DNA of 64,000 nucleotides from 2-12-FULL-35-15 sp036386835 (GCA_036386835.1 DASVUX010000038.1:1-64000); one strand, 5' to 3'. Positions 35,239 through 44,652 are shown, counted from the first letter of the stretch. Made by a program: numbers and translations. The notes: generated by a model not told the origin, from the letters alone.

Positions 35239-35871
35239 TCAGGGAAATAATGTGCTTGTAACCACCATTACTTCGGTAAGAGGGTTAAAAAGATAATCCC
35301 GGCCGGTTCCAACCTCCCGGCATTTAAACCGTTTACGGCTCTGTGCACCTTTAACAAACATCCTGTTTCCGTTATACGAAAAGGTGCTGCCCTCTTTCAC
35401 ATCTTCAAGCATAACAGTACCGCTTCTTTGATCGTAACGTTTCAACACCCTGAGAAGATTAATGTCAGAGCAGCTGGAAGCCGCAGGATTGCTCATGTAG
35501 ATTTTCAGCGCTTCTATCACATCCACAGGAAAAATCTCGTAACTCATAAAATGCTTCATCAGCAATTTATATTCTTCCTTCCACTCTTCTCCATGCGGTT
35601 TTACCCTGTTCTTTCTCTTGTTCCAGTTAGTGAGATGGGCGATCTCATGAACAAGCGTGATGAGAAAGGCGTATTTGTTCATGTCGTAATTGATGGTGAT
35701 CAGGTGGTTCTCACCATTCACAGGCGGACGATAATCGCCATAGCGTGTGAGCCGGCTTTTCTTGATCCGCAGCTTGAAATCATGAACATAAATCCATTCC
35801 GAAATCACCGGGACAGCCTTTTCGGGGATGTATTTATAAAGGATTGATTGGTTTCTTTCGAGCTGATCCAT
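35239..35871 (-). CDS. SprT-like zinc metallopeptidase
   Basis: About 210 residues. The zinc site is VHEIAHL (H75, E76, H79) with a third ligand probably H93 in KPHGEEWKEEY, the SprT/SprT-like pattern. The C-terminal part has Cys and aromatic residues (RFKCREVGTGRDYLF) in the place of the usual SprT zinc ribbon, but without four cysteines. The frame extends back to a TTG at 35883, but that triplet is the end of a -7 box, so the ATG at 35871 (MDQLERNQSILYKY) is the start. Eukaryotic relatives cleave DNA-protein crosslinks; the bacterial role is not known. Confidence 0.82.
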   Translation of the reverse strand: MDQLERNQSILYKYIPEKAVPVISEWIYVHDFKLRIKKSRLTRYGDYRPPVNGENHLITINYDMNKYAFLITLVHEIAHLTNWNKRKNRVKPHGEEWKEEYKLLMKHFMSYEIFPVDVIEALKIYMSNPAASSCSDINLLRVLKRYDQRSGTVMLEDVKEGSTFSYNGNRMFVKGAQSRKRFKCREVGTGRDYLFNPLTEVMVVTSTLFP

Positions 35872-35880
35872 TTGACAATG

Positions 35881-35888
35881 CAAATTTA
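35881..35888 (-). promoter_or_regulatory. SprT-like gene promoter, -7 box TAAATTTG
   Basis: Exact TAnnTTTG ending 9 bases before the ATG at 35871, so the leader is only a few bases long. The box includes the false TTG start at 35883. Confidence 0.6.
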
Positions 35889-35963
35889 CAAACGAAGTAT
35901 CATCTTTCGAATTATAAGCATCAGGTTTTATAATAACTTTTCCACGGAAATCTTCTTAGAACG

Positions 35964-35985
35964 ATTCCGTGTCGGGGCACGGAAT
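35964..35985 (+). repeat. Hairpin repeat ATTCCGTG...CACGGAAT
   Basis: Perfect 8-bp inverted repeat with a 6-base loop (TCGGGG), a copy of the element at 2452-2472. Confidence 0.55.
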
Positions 35986-36032
35986 AACAAGTGATAGTTT
36001 CACCCCTAACTGCGGGCCCGTCAATCTAACAA

Positions 36033-38156
36033 CTATTTCAAAAGGTTATAGACCAGCAAACTCGAGAAGTATGCCAGCGCGCTCATGTAAAAGAACTGGA
36101 TCAAGGGCCATTTGATCTTTTTCGTTTCGCGGTAAACAATGGCCAGCGTACTCATGCACTGCATCGCGAAGGCATAAAAGATAAGCAGTGAGAAGCCAAC
36201 AGCAAGTGAAAATTTCGGCAATCCTGTTTCAGGATCTTTCTCTGCCCGCATCTTATCACGAATAGAAGATGTATTGTCTTCATCACCTACACTGTAAATT
36301 GTGGCCATTGTCCCTACAAACACTTCCCTCGCGGCAAATGAAGTAACCAACGCAATACCGATCTTCCAGTCGAACCCAAGCGGCTTTATGGCCGGCTCAA
36401 TGGCTTTCCCAAGGATTCCTGCATATGAGGCCTCCAGTTTTTTTGAGGCAATGACCGATGAGGTAGAATCAGATGTGGATTCAGCATATTTTTTATCTAT
36501 TTCTTCAAAGCGGTTACCCGGGGCATGGGAAGAAAGGAACCATAAGATAATGGAGATCGCAACAATGATCTTTCCCGCATCCCAAAGGAACATTTTTACT
36601 TTGTCGATAATGGTGAGGCTGATTGTTTTCCATTGCGGGGAGCGGTAAACAGGGAGCTCCATGATAAAATAACTTTTCTCCTTCGCTTTTAAGATCCATT
36701 TCATCACCAGCGCGGAAGCAATAGCGGCAATAAATCCGACCAGGTACAGCCCCATCAGGATCAGTCCCTGGTAATTAAAGAAGTTCTGGTTGTCTGTCGG
36801 GATAACAAGCGAGATCAGTAACGTATATACAGGCAGCCTCGCAGAACAGCTCATCAGCGGGGTGACCATGATCGTTATAATGCGTTCCTTCCAGTTGCTG
36901 ATAGTGCGTGCGCTCATAATGGCAGGAACAGCACAGGCAACACCGCTGATAAGCGGAATAACAGAGCGACCGTTAAGCCCGAACTTCCGCAGAAGCTTAT
37001 CCATGATAAAACTCACGCGTGACATATACCCGGTATCCTCAAGTATCGCTATAAATGCAAACAACAAAGCGATCTGGGGAACAAACACAACCACACCGCT
37101 TAGGCCTGCAAGAATACCATTTACCAGGAGACTGCTTAATTCACCGGGAGGCAAAGCATTTGTTGCCCATCCTGAAAGTGTAATAAACATCATTTCGATC
37201 CATTCCATCGGGAATGACGCAAGAAAGAAGATCGTTTGAAATATGAAGAAGAGGATGGTTAAAAAGATCAGGTAACCCCAGATGCGGTGAGTTAGAATAC
37301 CATCCAGCTTTTGGGTAAAAGACATGGACTGGACAGCGGTCTTCCTTGTGATGCATTCTTCTACAACCCTGTTGATTACTTTGTAGCGCTCTACACTTTC
37401 AAGCGCCTGCAGCTTGTTCTTATCCACAATCAAAGTATTCAGCGCGTCTGCGATCTTCCTTGATTGTTTTCCGCGGATATCCCCTGATGTATCTTCAAGA
37501 TTATTGGCTAACTGAAAAGCCATGAAATCACTCTTCACTTTAACGACCGTTTTTACACGTTCAATGATCTCAGGTGCAATCTTCTTAATGTCAATAAAAT
37601 CATAAGAGGGAACTGTAACCGGCTGCAGCATGGCTTGCTTCAACTCTTCAATCCCATTCCTGCTTCTCGCGCTCAGGCCAATCACTTTTACTCCAAGGCG
37701 TTCTGATAACCGCACAAGATCAATCAGATCGCCCTCCTTCTCCACCATGTCCATCATATTCAATGCAAGGATAACCGGGATTTTCAAATCGATTACCTGT
37801 GAAACAAGAAACAAATTCCGCTTCAGGTTACTTGCATCGGCCACAATAATTGTAAGATCGGGATGTTCTTCATTGTTCTCATTGCAGAGCACATCAAAGG
37901 CAACACGTTCATCAAGGGATTTTGGGTAAAGGCTATAGGTTCCGGGAAGATCGATAAAATGGGCAGTAACCGTTTCATTCAGTCGTGCCGTTCCTATCTT
38001 TTTATCAACCGTAACGCCCGGAAAATTTCCGGTGCGCTGGTTGAGCCCGGTCAGTACATTAAACAGGGTGGATTTTCCGCTGTTGGGATTGCCCACAAGG
38101 GCGATCTTCAAAGACTTTCTTTCGGAAAAACTGATAAGAGATTGGATGGGTTCCAC
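36033..38156 (-). CDS. feoB: Ferrous iron transporter FeoB
   Basis: A 707-residue membrane protein. The N-terminal G domain has G1 GNPNSGKST (about residue 23-30), G2 TGNFPGVTVDKKIG, G3 DLPGTYSLYP and G4 NMMD. After a helical linker come about eight or more membrane helices, including the paired gate motifs SGVACAVPAIMSARTI (first gate) and FAAREVFVGTMATIYSV (second gate) with cysteines nearby. It imports Fe2+ across the inner membrane. FeoA is encoded 8 bases upstream in the same transcript. There is no FeoC. Confidence 0.96.
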   Translation of the reverse strand: MEPIQSLISFSERKSLKIALVGNPNSGKSTLFNVLTGLNQRTGNFPGVTVDKKIGTARLNETVTAHFIDLPGTYSLYPKSLDERVAFDVLCNENNEEHPDLTIIVADASNLKRNLFLVSQVIDLKIPVILALNMMDMVEKEGDLIDLVRLSERLGVKVIGLSARSRNGIEELKQAMLQPVTVPSYDFIDIKKIAPEIIERVKTVVKVKSDFMAFQLANNLEDTSGDIRGKQSRKIADALNTLIVDKNKLQALESVERYKVINRVVEECITRKTAVQSMSFTQKLDGILTHRIWGYLIFLTILFFIFQTIFFLASFPMEWIEMMFITLSGWATNALPPGELSSLLVNGILAGLSGVVVFVPQIALLFAFIAILEDTGYMSRVSFIMDKLLRKFGLNGRSVIPLISGVACAVPAIMSARTISNWKERIITIMVTPLMSCSARLPVYTLLISLVIPTDNQNFFNYQGLILMGLYLVGFIAAIASALVMKWILKAKEKSYFIMELPVYRSPQWKTISLTIIDKVKMFLWDAGKIIVAISIILWFLSSHAPGNRFEEIDKKYAESTSDSTSSVIASKKLEASYAGILGKAIEPAIKPLGFDWKIGIALVTSFAAREVFVGTMATIYSVGDEDNTSSIRDKMRAEKDPETGLPKFSLAVGFSLLIFYAFAMQCMSTLAIVYRETKKIKWPLIQFFYMSALAYFSSLLVYNLLK

Positions 38157-38164
38157 TTCAATTC

Positions 38165-38413
38165 CTATATTTTTTGCTTCACAGTGGAAACAAGTATAGT
38201 AGAAGCTTCTTCCTTACGGAGGCTGAGTAAATAACCAGAAACAGAGATCGCAATAGGGTCACCAAAAGGCGCTACACGGTCGAGCTTCACAATTTCCCCA
38301 GGAGTACATCCCATTTCAAGCAGCTTTAGTGCCATCGACTTATCGGTGAACGAATCAATAACAGCACTCTGCCCCACTTCTAACTGAGATAGATTTTTCA
38401 ATTTGATCTTCAT
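38165..38413 (-). CDS. feoA: Ferrous iron transport accessory protein FeoA
   Basis: An 82-residue SH3-like protein: LSQLEVGQSAVIDSF, ALKLLEMGCTPGEIVKLDRVAPFGDPIAISVSGYLLSLRKEEA is the standard FeoA pattern (LLEMGxxPG, then DPIxxxVxGyxLSLRxxEA). It works with FeoB. The ATG at 38413 lies 14 bases after a -7 box. The feoA-feoB spacing of 8 bases shows an operon. No Fur-box-like palindrome was evident to me upstream. Confidence 0.95.
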   Translation of the reverse strand: MKIKLKNLSQLEVGQSAVIDSFTDKSMALKLLEMGCTPGEIVKLDRVAPFGDPIAISVSGYLLSLRKEEASTILVSTVKQKI

Positions 38414-38427
38414 AATTGGATTGTATG

Positions 38428-38435
38428 CAAATTTA
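38428..38435 (-). promoter_or_regulatory. feoAB promoter, -7 box TAAATTTG
   Basis: Exact TAnnTTTG, 14 bases before the feoA ATG. Confidence 0.55.
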
Positions 38436-38569
38436 CGGCTTTTTTAAGGCCTTTGGAAATAAAAGCATACCTAAAAGAAGGTATTTTAAAGAAGGCTAAA
38501 ATGAACAATTAATCCGCACCAGTAAAGATTGACAAATTTAACCATTTACCTTTCTATTACCTTTTTACC

Positions 38570-38692
38570 TTACTTCCACTTAGGGCAGTCCCCGCAGCGG
38601 TTCTTTTTTTTGAACATGTAGCAACCTGAGGAAGATACTGTGACAGTAAGAAGGGCGAAGATCAGCAGATATTTAGAAAAACGAAGGTTCAT
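38570..38692 (-). CDS. Small lipoprotein of 40 residues with CxxC-type C-terminus
   Basis: Minus strand ATG at 38692 to TAA at 38570 gives 40 residues. A basic start (MNLRFSKY) leads into a hydrophobic core (LLIFALLTVTV) and the lipobox SSSGC (Cys25 or so), then the tail YMFKKKNRCGDCPKWK with two more cysteines spaced C-G-D-C and many lysines. It should be an acylated, exported mini-lipoprotein. A -7 box (TATATTTG) stands 16 bases upstream, which supports real expression. I know similar tiny Cys/Lys-tailed lipoproteins are scattered through Bacteroidota genomes, but no function is known to me. It is monocistronic between feoA and mlaE. Confidence 0.72.
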   Translation of the reverse strand: MNLRFSKYLLIFALLTVTVSSSGCYMFKKKNRCGDCPKWK

Positions 38693-38708
38693 TAGTGTAA
38701 GTATACCA

Positions 38709-38716
38709 CAAATATA
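38709..38716 (-). promoter_or_regulatory. Promoter of the 40-residue lipoprotein, -7 box TATATTTG
   Basis: Exact TAnnTTTG on the minus strand, 16 bases before the ATG at 38692. Confidence 0.55.
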
Positions 38717-38797
38717 CGGATTACTTCCCTTATTAATAAAACGCTTCGGACGCTGTTAACTAATTATTCTTATTTTTATGAAAATTTCAGAAAGTAA

Positions 38798-39538
38798 ATG
38801 AACATTTTCTACCATTTCGGCCGGTATTTTATTCTTATAAAGCGTGCATTCGGCAAGCCGGAAAAGGTTTCTATTTACATCAGCCGCATTTTTGAAGAAA
38901 TGAACCTTTTAGGCATCGGTTCCCTTGGCATTGTTGCTATCATTTCAGTTTTCATGGGTGCTGTTATTACTATACAGTCGGCTTTCAACTTTGAAAGTCC
39001 CCTGATCCCTTTGTATGCAGTAGGTGTTGCTGTAAGGGACTCGATGATCCTCGAATTTTCACCAGCGATAGTAAGCCTTATCCTGGCAGGGAAAGTAGGA
39101 TCCAGCATCGCGTCTGAAATAGGGACCATGCGGGTTTCCGAGCAGATAGATGCCCTTGAGATCATGGGAATAAACTCTGCAGGTTACTTAATTTTTCCAA
39201 AGATCATTGCATCTGTTCTTTTCAACCCGATCCTGGTCATATTCTCCATGTTCCTTGGGATCCTCGGGGGGTACGTATTCGGACTGATGTCTGGTGTTGT
39301 GAGTGATTACGAATACATATACGGGATCACTTATCAGTTCAAACCTTATAATGTTATGTATGCACTTGTAAAGGCCGCGGTATTTGCTTTTATTATTGCA
39401 TCTGTTCCTGCATACCACGGTTATTATACAAGTGGTGGAGCACTTGAAGTAGGCCGTTCAAGTACAAAAGGGGTCGTGTACAGCAGTGTGCTGATACTGG
39501 CATTCGATCTTATTCTTACTCAATTATTACTGGTTTGA
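38798..39538 (+). CDS. mlaE: MlaE-family ABC transporter permease
   Basis: A 246-residue permease with about five membrane helices. LGIGSLGIVAIISVFMGAVITIQSAF, the SPAIVSLILAGKVGSSIASEIGTMRVSEQIDALEIMG stretch and the C-terminal SSVLILAFDLILTQLLL are hallmarks of MlaE/Ttg2B-type phospholipid transport permeases. With the ATPase encoded next it should move phospholipids between inner and outer membranes to keep outer-membrane asymmetry. MlaD-type substrate-binding protein is not in this window. Its stop TGA overlaps the TTG start of the ATPase. Confidence 0.93.
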   Translation: MNIFYHFGRYFILIKRAFGKPEKVSIYISRIFEEMNLLGIGSLGIVAIISVFMGAVITIQSAFNFESPLIPLYAVGVAVRDSMILEFSPAIVSLILAGKVGSSIASEIGTMRVSEQIDALEIMGINSAGYLIFPKIIASVLFNPILVIFSMFLGILGGYVFGLMSGVVSDYEYIYGITYQFKPYNVMYALVKAAVFAFIIASVPAYHGYYTSGGALEVGRSSTKGVVYSSVLILAFDLILTQLLLV

Positions 39539-40287
39539 TAGAGATTAAAAACATAAATAAATCGTTCTCGGGGCGCAGCGTCCTGAATGACATTTCCTTC
39601 ACTTTCGAAACAGGGAAGACCAATATGATCATTGGGGAAAGCGGGTCCGGAAAGACGACCCTCCTTAAATGCATGGTTGGACTTAATGAAATTGATGCCG
39701 GGCAGATCCTTTATGACGGACGAAGTTTTACAGAACTGAATTTCAAAGAGAAGAAAGATGTAAGGAAAGAAATAGGCATGCTGTTCCAGGGCGGTGCTTT
39801 GTTCGATTCAAAAACGGTTGAAGAGAATGTAGTGTTCCCGATCTCGATGTTCACCGACATGAGTGAAAGTGAAAAACGCGACCGTGCGAACTTCTGCCTT
39901 CAGCGCGTGAACTTAAACAATGCCAACAACCTTTATCCCTCTGAAATAAGCGGTGGTATGAAAAAGCGTGTGGCGATTGCCAGGGCTATTGCCGTACAGC
40001 CGAAATACCTCTTTTGCGATGAGCCTAATTCAGGATTGGACCCGAAGACATCAATTGTAATTGACAACCTGATCAAGGAGATCACAGATGAATATAATAT
40101 CACTACAGTGGTCATCACCCACGATATGAATTCGGTAATTGAAATTGGCGACAATATCATGTTCATCTTCAAGGGCAATAAACACTGGGAGGGCAGCAAA
40201 TATGAGATCCTGAAAACGCAGAACAAGGAAGTGAACGACTTTGTGTATGCAACTCAGTTCATGAAGGACCTGAAAGCCAAATTATAA
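39535..40287 (+). CDS. mlaF: MlaF-family ABC transporter ATP-binding protein
   Basis: A 250-residue ABC ATPase with Walker A GESGSGKTT (about 34-42), Q-loop LFQGGALFDSKTV, the signature SEISGGMKKRVAIARAIA, Walker B YLFCDEPNSGLDP and the H-loop ITHDM. The GGMKKR signature and the FQGGALFDS segment fit the MlaF branch. The start is TTG 39535-39537, which overlaps the mlaE stop (TTGA), so the two are coupled in translation. A strong bidirectional terminator follows. Confidence 0.93.
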   Translation: MIEIKNINKSFSGRSVLNDISFTFETGKTNMIIGESGSGKTTLLKCMVGLNEIDAGQILYDGRSFTELNFKEKKDVRKEIGMLFQGGALFDSKTVEENVVFPISMFTDMSESEKRDRANFCLQRVNLNNANNLYPSEISGGMKKRVAIARAIAVQPKYLFCDEPNSGLDPKTSIVIDNLIKEITDEYNITTVVITHDMNSVIEIGDNIMFIFKGNKHWEGSKYEILKTQNKEVNDFVYATQFMKDLKAKL

Positions 40288-40330
40288 TTCTTTTTCTCCT
40301 GTCAGTAACGGATCGTATAACATAAAAATA

Positions 40331-40360
40331 AAAGCCCCGTGATCATGATCACGGGGCTTT
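40331..40360. terminator. Bidirectional terminator between mlaF and a T9SS cargo gene
   Basis: A perfect 30-base palindrome (AAAGCCCCGTGATCA and its complement) followed by TTTTT on the plus strand and A-rich on the other, serving both converging genes. Confidence 0.92.
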
Positions 40361-40382
40361 TTCAATTAATAATGAGGAATGC

Positions 40383-41492
40383 TTATTTTGTAACAACCAG
40401 CTTCTTAGTGAAGTTATGTCCGTCAGCAATTAAGCGGTAAAAATAAGTACCTGCAGCTAAGTCGCTTGTTTCAACATTTACTTTGTAAGAACCAGCAGCT
40501 TGTGAAGAGTAATTGTTTTCAGAAATAATTCTTCCTTTGATGTCAGTAACAACAAGTGATACATTATCAGAGTTCTTCTCTAATGTATACTCGATAGTAG
40601 CCCTTTCAACACTTGGGTTAGGGTAAGTAGTTAATTTCATACCGTTAAAGTATTCGTTAACTCCGGTTGCGTCATCAAACACTGCGAAAATAGCAATGTT
40701 GTTATCCGTATCACCGTTTCCGGTTGTACTGAATAAATAATCTACAACTTGCCATTTGTTGCTGTAATAAACATAAGAATAATCAAGATTCTGGGCATCA
40801 CCAACCTGATCGGCAAGGATACCTACTGTATCACCTGCAGCTAAACCGTTAGTTGCGCTTGTTCTTGAATCAACCCCTACCGCGAAGTCACCTGTAAAAG
40901 TTGCAGCTGCAGTGAAAGGCACATAATTATCAGCTAAAAAATTCGTGTCGATGTCGGCAAATAAAAGGTTACCGCTTGCAGCAGGAAGGCTGATACCGGT
41001 TGCAGGACCAGGCCAGTTCATTGCTGAAGCAGGAGGTGTTGAACCTGCAGGGTTTACAGAATTGTAAGCCTTGTTTGGCAGCATGTTCCATGCTTTAACG
41101 ATAACTTTTGAAGTTGGGCTGCTTGCACCGCTTGATCTTTTAGCAGTGAACCACACGATAGCACCAACTACACTAACAGGCGTTGCATTAAGGTTCTGGT
41201 AACCCTGTGCGCAAACATTAACTGCATAAGGATTATTACCAAATACATACCCTGTTCCAAGACTAAAGCTTACTACCTGTCCGCCTGGTGCGAAGATTGG
41301 CAGGAAACTGAAAGTTTGTGTTGTAACATTCCAGCCGATACCTGTAGTATCCTGTCCGCTACGCTCACCTAGAACCGGTGCAGTTTGAACGATCGGGCGT
41401 GCAGCTCCAGCTGTAAACCCGCTTACATGATCCTGTGCTGCGGCAGCTAATGAAAGAGCCATGGAGCACATTAATAAGTAACTTTTTTTCAT
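40383..41492 (-). CDS. Secreted protein with type A T9SS sorting domain
   Basis: A 369-residue protein: signal peptide (MKKSYLLMCSMALSLAAAAQ), a Ser/Thr/Ala/Asn-rich beta-type body (about 25-285) without a domain I recognise, and a C-terminal type A sorting domain (about 290-369: LTTYPNPSVERATIEYTL, VVTDIKGRIISE, LAAGTYFYRLI and FTKKLVVTK). It would be exported through T9SS and attached to the surface. The body has repeated GTPPASA-like and NNP/NLD turns suggesting a jelly-roll adhesin. Its promoter (41537-41567) is the best match in the window, which may reflect strong expression. Confidence 0.85.
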   Translation of the reverse strand: MKKSYLLMCSMALSLAAAAQDHVSGFTAGAARPIVQTAPVLGERSGQDTTGIGWNVTTQTFSFLPIFAPGGQVVSFSLGTGYVFGNNPYAVNVCAQGYQNLNATPVSVVGAIVWFTAKRSSGASSPTSKVIVKAWNMLPNKAYNSVNPAGSTPPASAMNWPGPATGISLPAASGNLLFADIDTNFLADNYVPFTAAATFTGDFAVGVDSRTSATNGLAAGDTVGILADQVGDAQNLDYSYVYYSNKWQVVDYLFSTTGNGDTDNNIAIFAVFDDATGVNEYFNGMKLTTYPNPSVERATIEYTLEKNSDNVSLVVTDIKGRIISENNYSSQAAGSYKVNVETSDLAAGTYFYRLIADGHNFTKKLVVTK

Positions 41493-41536
41493 GAGATTTT
41501 TAATTTTTAATATTAATAATGATTCTTTTCCAAACT

Positions 41537-41567
41537 CAAATATAACATTTTAAATATCCAAAACAAA
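41537..41567 (-). promoter_or_regulatory. Consensus Bacteroidota promoter: TTTG, 19-base spacer, TATATTTG
   Basis: On the minus strand TTTG (41564-41567) and TATATTTG (41537-41544) are separated by exactly 19 bases, the optimal layout for the primary sigma factor of this phylum. It lies 44 bases before the ATG of the T9SS cargo gene. Confidence 0.85.
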
Positions 41568-41667
41568 ATTATCCGGAATCAATAAAAAATATCAAAGTCG
41601 CGGAAATCCGCATTTTAGAAGGAATACGCAAGGGACATCTGACTTCTTAAAAGAAACCGGATATAAT

Positions 41668-44550
41668 CTAAGCCAATTCCGCTTCCATATAGCTTTCAAG
41701 CGGAGGACAGGCACAGATAAGGTTCCTGTCGCCATGCGCGTTATCCACTCTTGCCACACTTGGCCAGAACTTAGTATCCTTCACCCATTTTAGCGGATAA
41801 ACCGCTTTCTCGCGTGAATAGGAATGCTTCCAGTCGCTGCTGATTACCGCTTTTGCCGTATGAGGTGCATTTTTTATCACATTGTCTTCCTTGTCTTCTT
41901 TTCCGCTGGTGATCTCATCAATTTCTTTTCTGATGGAGATCATTGCAGCGCAGAATCGGTCAAGCTCTTCTTTTGATTCACTTTCAGTAGGTTCAACCAT
42001 AAGTGTATCATGAACAGGGAAAGCAACCGTAGGTGCATGAAAACCATAGTCCATCAGCCTTTTGGCAATATCTCCCACTTCAATTCCGGCTTCACGCTTA
42101 AAAGAAACGCAGTCGAGGATCATCTCATGCGCGCAGCGGCCGTTCTTCCCGCTGTATAATGTCTGATAATGACCGCTTAATGATTCCTTTATATAGTTGG
42201 CATTAAGAATTGCCATTTTAGTTGCCTCTGTAACGCCTTCCCCACCTAACATTTTTATATAGCCGTAAGAGATGAGAAGGATAAGTGAACTTCCGAATGG
42301 AGCAGCTGAAACAGCGGAAATACCCTTTTCACCGCCTGTTTTCACGATAACGTGAGAAGGCAGGAAAGGCACAAGCTGTTTGGCAACACCGATCGGGCCC
42401 ATTCCAGGGCCGCCACCACCATGAGGAATTGCAAAGGTCTTGTGCAGGTTAAGATGACAAACATCCGCACCGATATTTCCCGGGCTGGTAAGCCCAACCT
42501 GAGCATTCATGTTGGCGCCATCCATATAAACCTGGCCGCCATTCTCATGGATGATATCCGTGATCTCAATTATGCTTTCTTCATAAACTCCGTGCGTACT
42601 AGGGTAAGTAACCATGAGGCATGATAAATTATCCTTATGCAGGATTGCTTTTTCACGCATATCATTCACATCGATATTCCCTTTTTCATCACATTTTACA
42701 AGTACGATTTTCATCCCGCACATTGCTGCACTTGCTGGATTCGTGCCATGGGCAGAAGTCGGGATAAGAGCGATATTACGGTGTGCATCACCTCTTGACT
42801 GGTGATAAGCCTGGATAACAAGTAACCCGGCATATTCACCCTGTGCACCACTGTTAGGCTGGAAGCTCATTTTTGCGAACCCGGTTATCTCGCTGAGACA
42901 GCGGTCCAGTTCATCGATCATTTCGATATAGCCCGCAGCCTGGTCCATCGGAACAAAGGGATGAATATTAGCGAATTCAGGCCATGTAATTGGCATAAGC
43001 TCGGATGCGGCATTCAGTTTCATTGTGCATGAACCTAGTGAGATCATCGAATGTGTCAGGGACAGATCCTTATTCTCAAGGCGCTTAATATAACGCATCA
43101 TTTCAGATTCTGAATGATAAGAGCTGAATACAGGATGTGTGAATATTTCCGATTTACGTGTTGGGATAACACCTGTACCTGAAAAGATCTTCTCCTGTGT
43201 TATTTTATCTGCCTGCTTTCCCGAAGCTTTGGCAAAAATTCCGATAATATCATTGATATCGTTTGCATCAGTTGTCTGATCCAACGCAATACAGACTGCA
43301 TTACCGGTATAACGGAAATTAATTCCGGCCGCTGATGCAAGCTCCCTGATTTTATCAGGAGAAATGCCAGAAGGAAGCAGCACTTTGATGGTGTCAAAAT
43401 ATTTATCCCCCTCAATTGTATAACCCACATTCTTCAAACCCGAAGCCAGGGCTACTGCTGAAAGATGAACTTGCTGAGCAATCCCTTTGATGCCTTCAGG
43501 ACCGTGATATACGGCATACATACTGGCCATGATCGCAAGAAGCGCCTGTGCAGTACAAATGTTGGATGTTGCCTTATCCCTGCGGATATGCTGCTCACGG
43601 GTTTGCAGCGCCATGCGTAAGGCCGGATTCCCCTGCGCATCCACAGAAACACCGATGATGCGGCCCGGGATGATTCGCTTATAGTCCTCACGGCAAGCGA
43701 AGAACGCGGCATGAGGCCCACCATAGCCCATCGGCACACCAAAACGCTGCGTGTTCCCTACTACCACATCTGCACCCCATTCACCCGGAGGCGCCAGTAG
43801 TACAAGACTTAAAATATCTGCAGCAACAGCAACAGCGATATTGTTTGCTTTAGCATCCTTAACAAATGCAGCGTAATCATTTACCTTTCCATCGGCTGTA
43901 GGATACTGGAGAAGCATCCCGTAAACTCCGGCATCCTTCCCCGCATCTTTCCAGCTGCCGATTACCAGTTCAATTCCCATTGGCGTTGAACGGGTTTTCA
44001 AAAGGTCGATCGTCTGCGGATAACACTCATCCGAAACAAAGAATTTATTTGCTCCTGCTTTTACCTGCTCACGTGTCCGGCTGTTAAAGAGCATTGTCAT
44101 TGCTTCTGCAGCTGCTGTTGATTCATCCAGCAAAGAAGCATTCGCGATTTCCATCCCGGTAAGGTCCATGATCATTGTCTGAAAATTGAGGAGCGCTTCG
44201 AGACGTCCCTGCGCGATCTCAGCCTGGTAAGGCGTATAGGCCGTATACCAGCCCGGGTTTTCGAGAATATTACGCTGAACAACCGGTGGCACAATCGTTC
44301 CGCTGTAACCCAGGCCTATATAGGACCTGAAAACTTTATTTTTAGCGGCTATCCCTCTCAGGTGCCTGTGATATTCAAACTCTGTCATGCCTTTTTCAAG
44401 GTTGAGCGGTTTTTTTAAGCGTATCGCTGAAGGAATTGTCTGATCGATCAGCTCGTCCACTGAAGCAGCCTTAACCTTTGAAAGCATTGCTGTTACATCA
44501 TTAGCGCGAGGACCGTTGTGACGGTTTACAAATTTATCGGTAGTGATCAT
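41668..44550 (-). CDS. gcvP: Glycine dehydrogenase (decarboxylating), P-protein
   Basis: A 960-residue single-chain P-protein of the glycine cleavage system. The start is the ATG at 44550 (MITTDKFVNRHNGPRANDVTAML); the frame stays open 70 codons further upstream, but that part is not protein-like for this family and lies beyond the -7 box. The N-terminal half has FRSYIGLGYSGTIVPPVVQRNI and NTQRFGVPMGYGGPHAAFF; the C-terminal half carries the PLP lysine in CHLNLHKTFAIPHGGGGPGMGPIG. It decarboxylates glycine and passes the aminomethyl group to the H-protein. GcvH and GcvT are not in this window. Confidence 0.96.
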   Translation of the reverse strand: MITTDKFVNRHNGPRANDVTAMLSKVKAASVDELIDQTIPSAIRLKKPLNLEKGMTEFEYHRHLRGIAAKNKVFRSYIGLGYSGTIVPPVVQRNILENPGWYTAYTPYQAEIAQGRLEALLNFQTMIMDLTGMEIANASLLDESTAAAEAMTMLFNSRTREQVKAGANKFFVSDECYPQTIDLLKTRSTPMGIELVIGSWKDAGKDAGVYGMLLQYPTADGKVNDYAAFVKDAKANNIAVAVAADILSLVLLAPPGEWGADVVVGNTQRFGVPMGYGGPHAAFFACREDYKRIIPGRIIGVSVDAQGNPALRMALQTREQHIRRDKATSNICTAQALLAIMASMYAVYHGPEGIKGIAQQVHLSAVALASGLKNVGYTIEGDKYFDTIKVLLPSGISPDKIRELASAAGINFRYTGNAVCIALDQTTDANDINDIIGIFAKASGKQADKITQEKIFSGTGVIPTRKSEIFTHPVFSSYHSESEMMRYIKRLENKDLSLTHSMISLGSCTMKLNAASELMPITWPEFANIHPFVPMDQAAGYIEMIDELDRCLSEITGFAKMSFQPNSGAQGEYAGLLVIQAYHQSRGDAHRNIALIPTSAHGTNPASAAMCGMKIVLVKCDEKGNIDVNDMREKAILHKDNLSCLMVTYPSTHGVYEESIIEITDIIHENGGQVYMDGANMNAQVGLTSPGNIGADVCHLNLHKTFAIPHGGGGPGMGPIGVAKQLVPFLPSHVIVKTGGEKGISAVSAAPFGSSLILLISYGYIKMLGGEGVTEATKMAILNANYIKESLSGHYQTLYSGKNGRCAHEMILDCVSFKREAGIEVGDIAKRLMDYGFHAPTVAFPVHDTLMVEPTESESKEELDRFCAAMISIRKEIDEITSGKEDKEDNVIKNAPHTAKAVISSDWKHSYSREKAVYPLKWVKDTKFWPSVARVDNAHGDRNLICACPPLESYMEAELA

Positions 44551-44570
44551 GATTGGAATTTTTAGGAATG

Positions 44571-44578
44571 CAAATATA
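44571..44578 (-). promoter_or_regulatory. gcvP promoter, -7 box TATATTTG
   Basis: Exact TAnnTTTG on the minus strand, 20 bases before the gcvP ATG at 44550. It marks the upstream ATG-less extension of the frame as untranslated. Confidence 0.55.
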
Positions 44579-44652
44579 ATGAGAAAACGCCTTTGTTTTC
44601 CCGAAATTTTCAACAAGTACGCAAGAAAACGCCATGAATGCGGCAGAAAGGT

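Noticed and set aside
35872..35883. TTG start of the SprT-like protein
   Set aside because: It is part of the TAAATTTG box; the ATG at 35871 is used instead.
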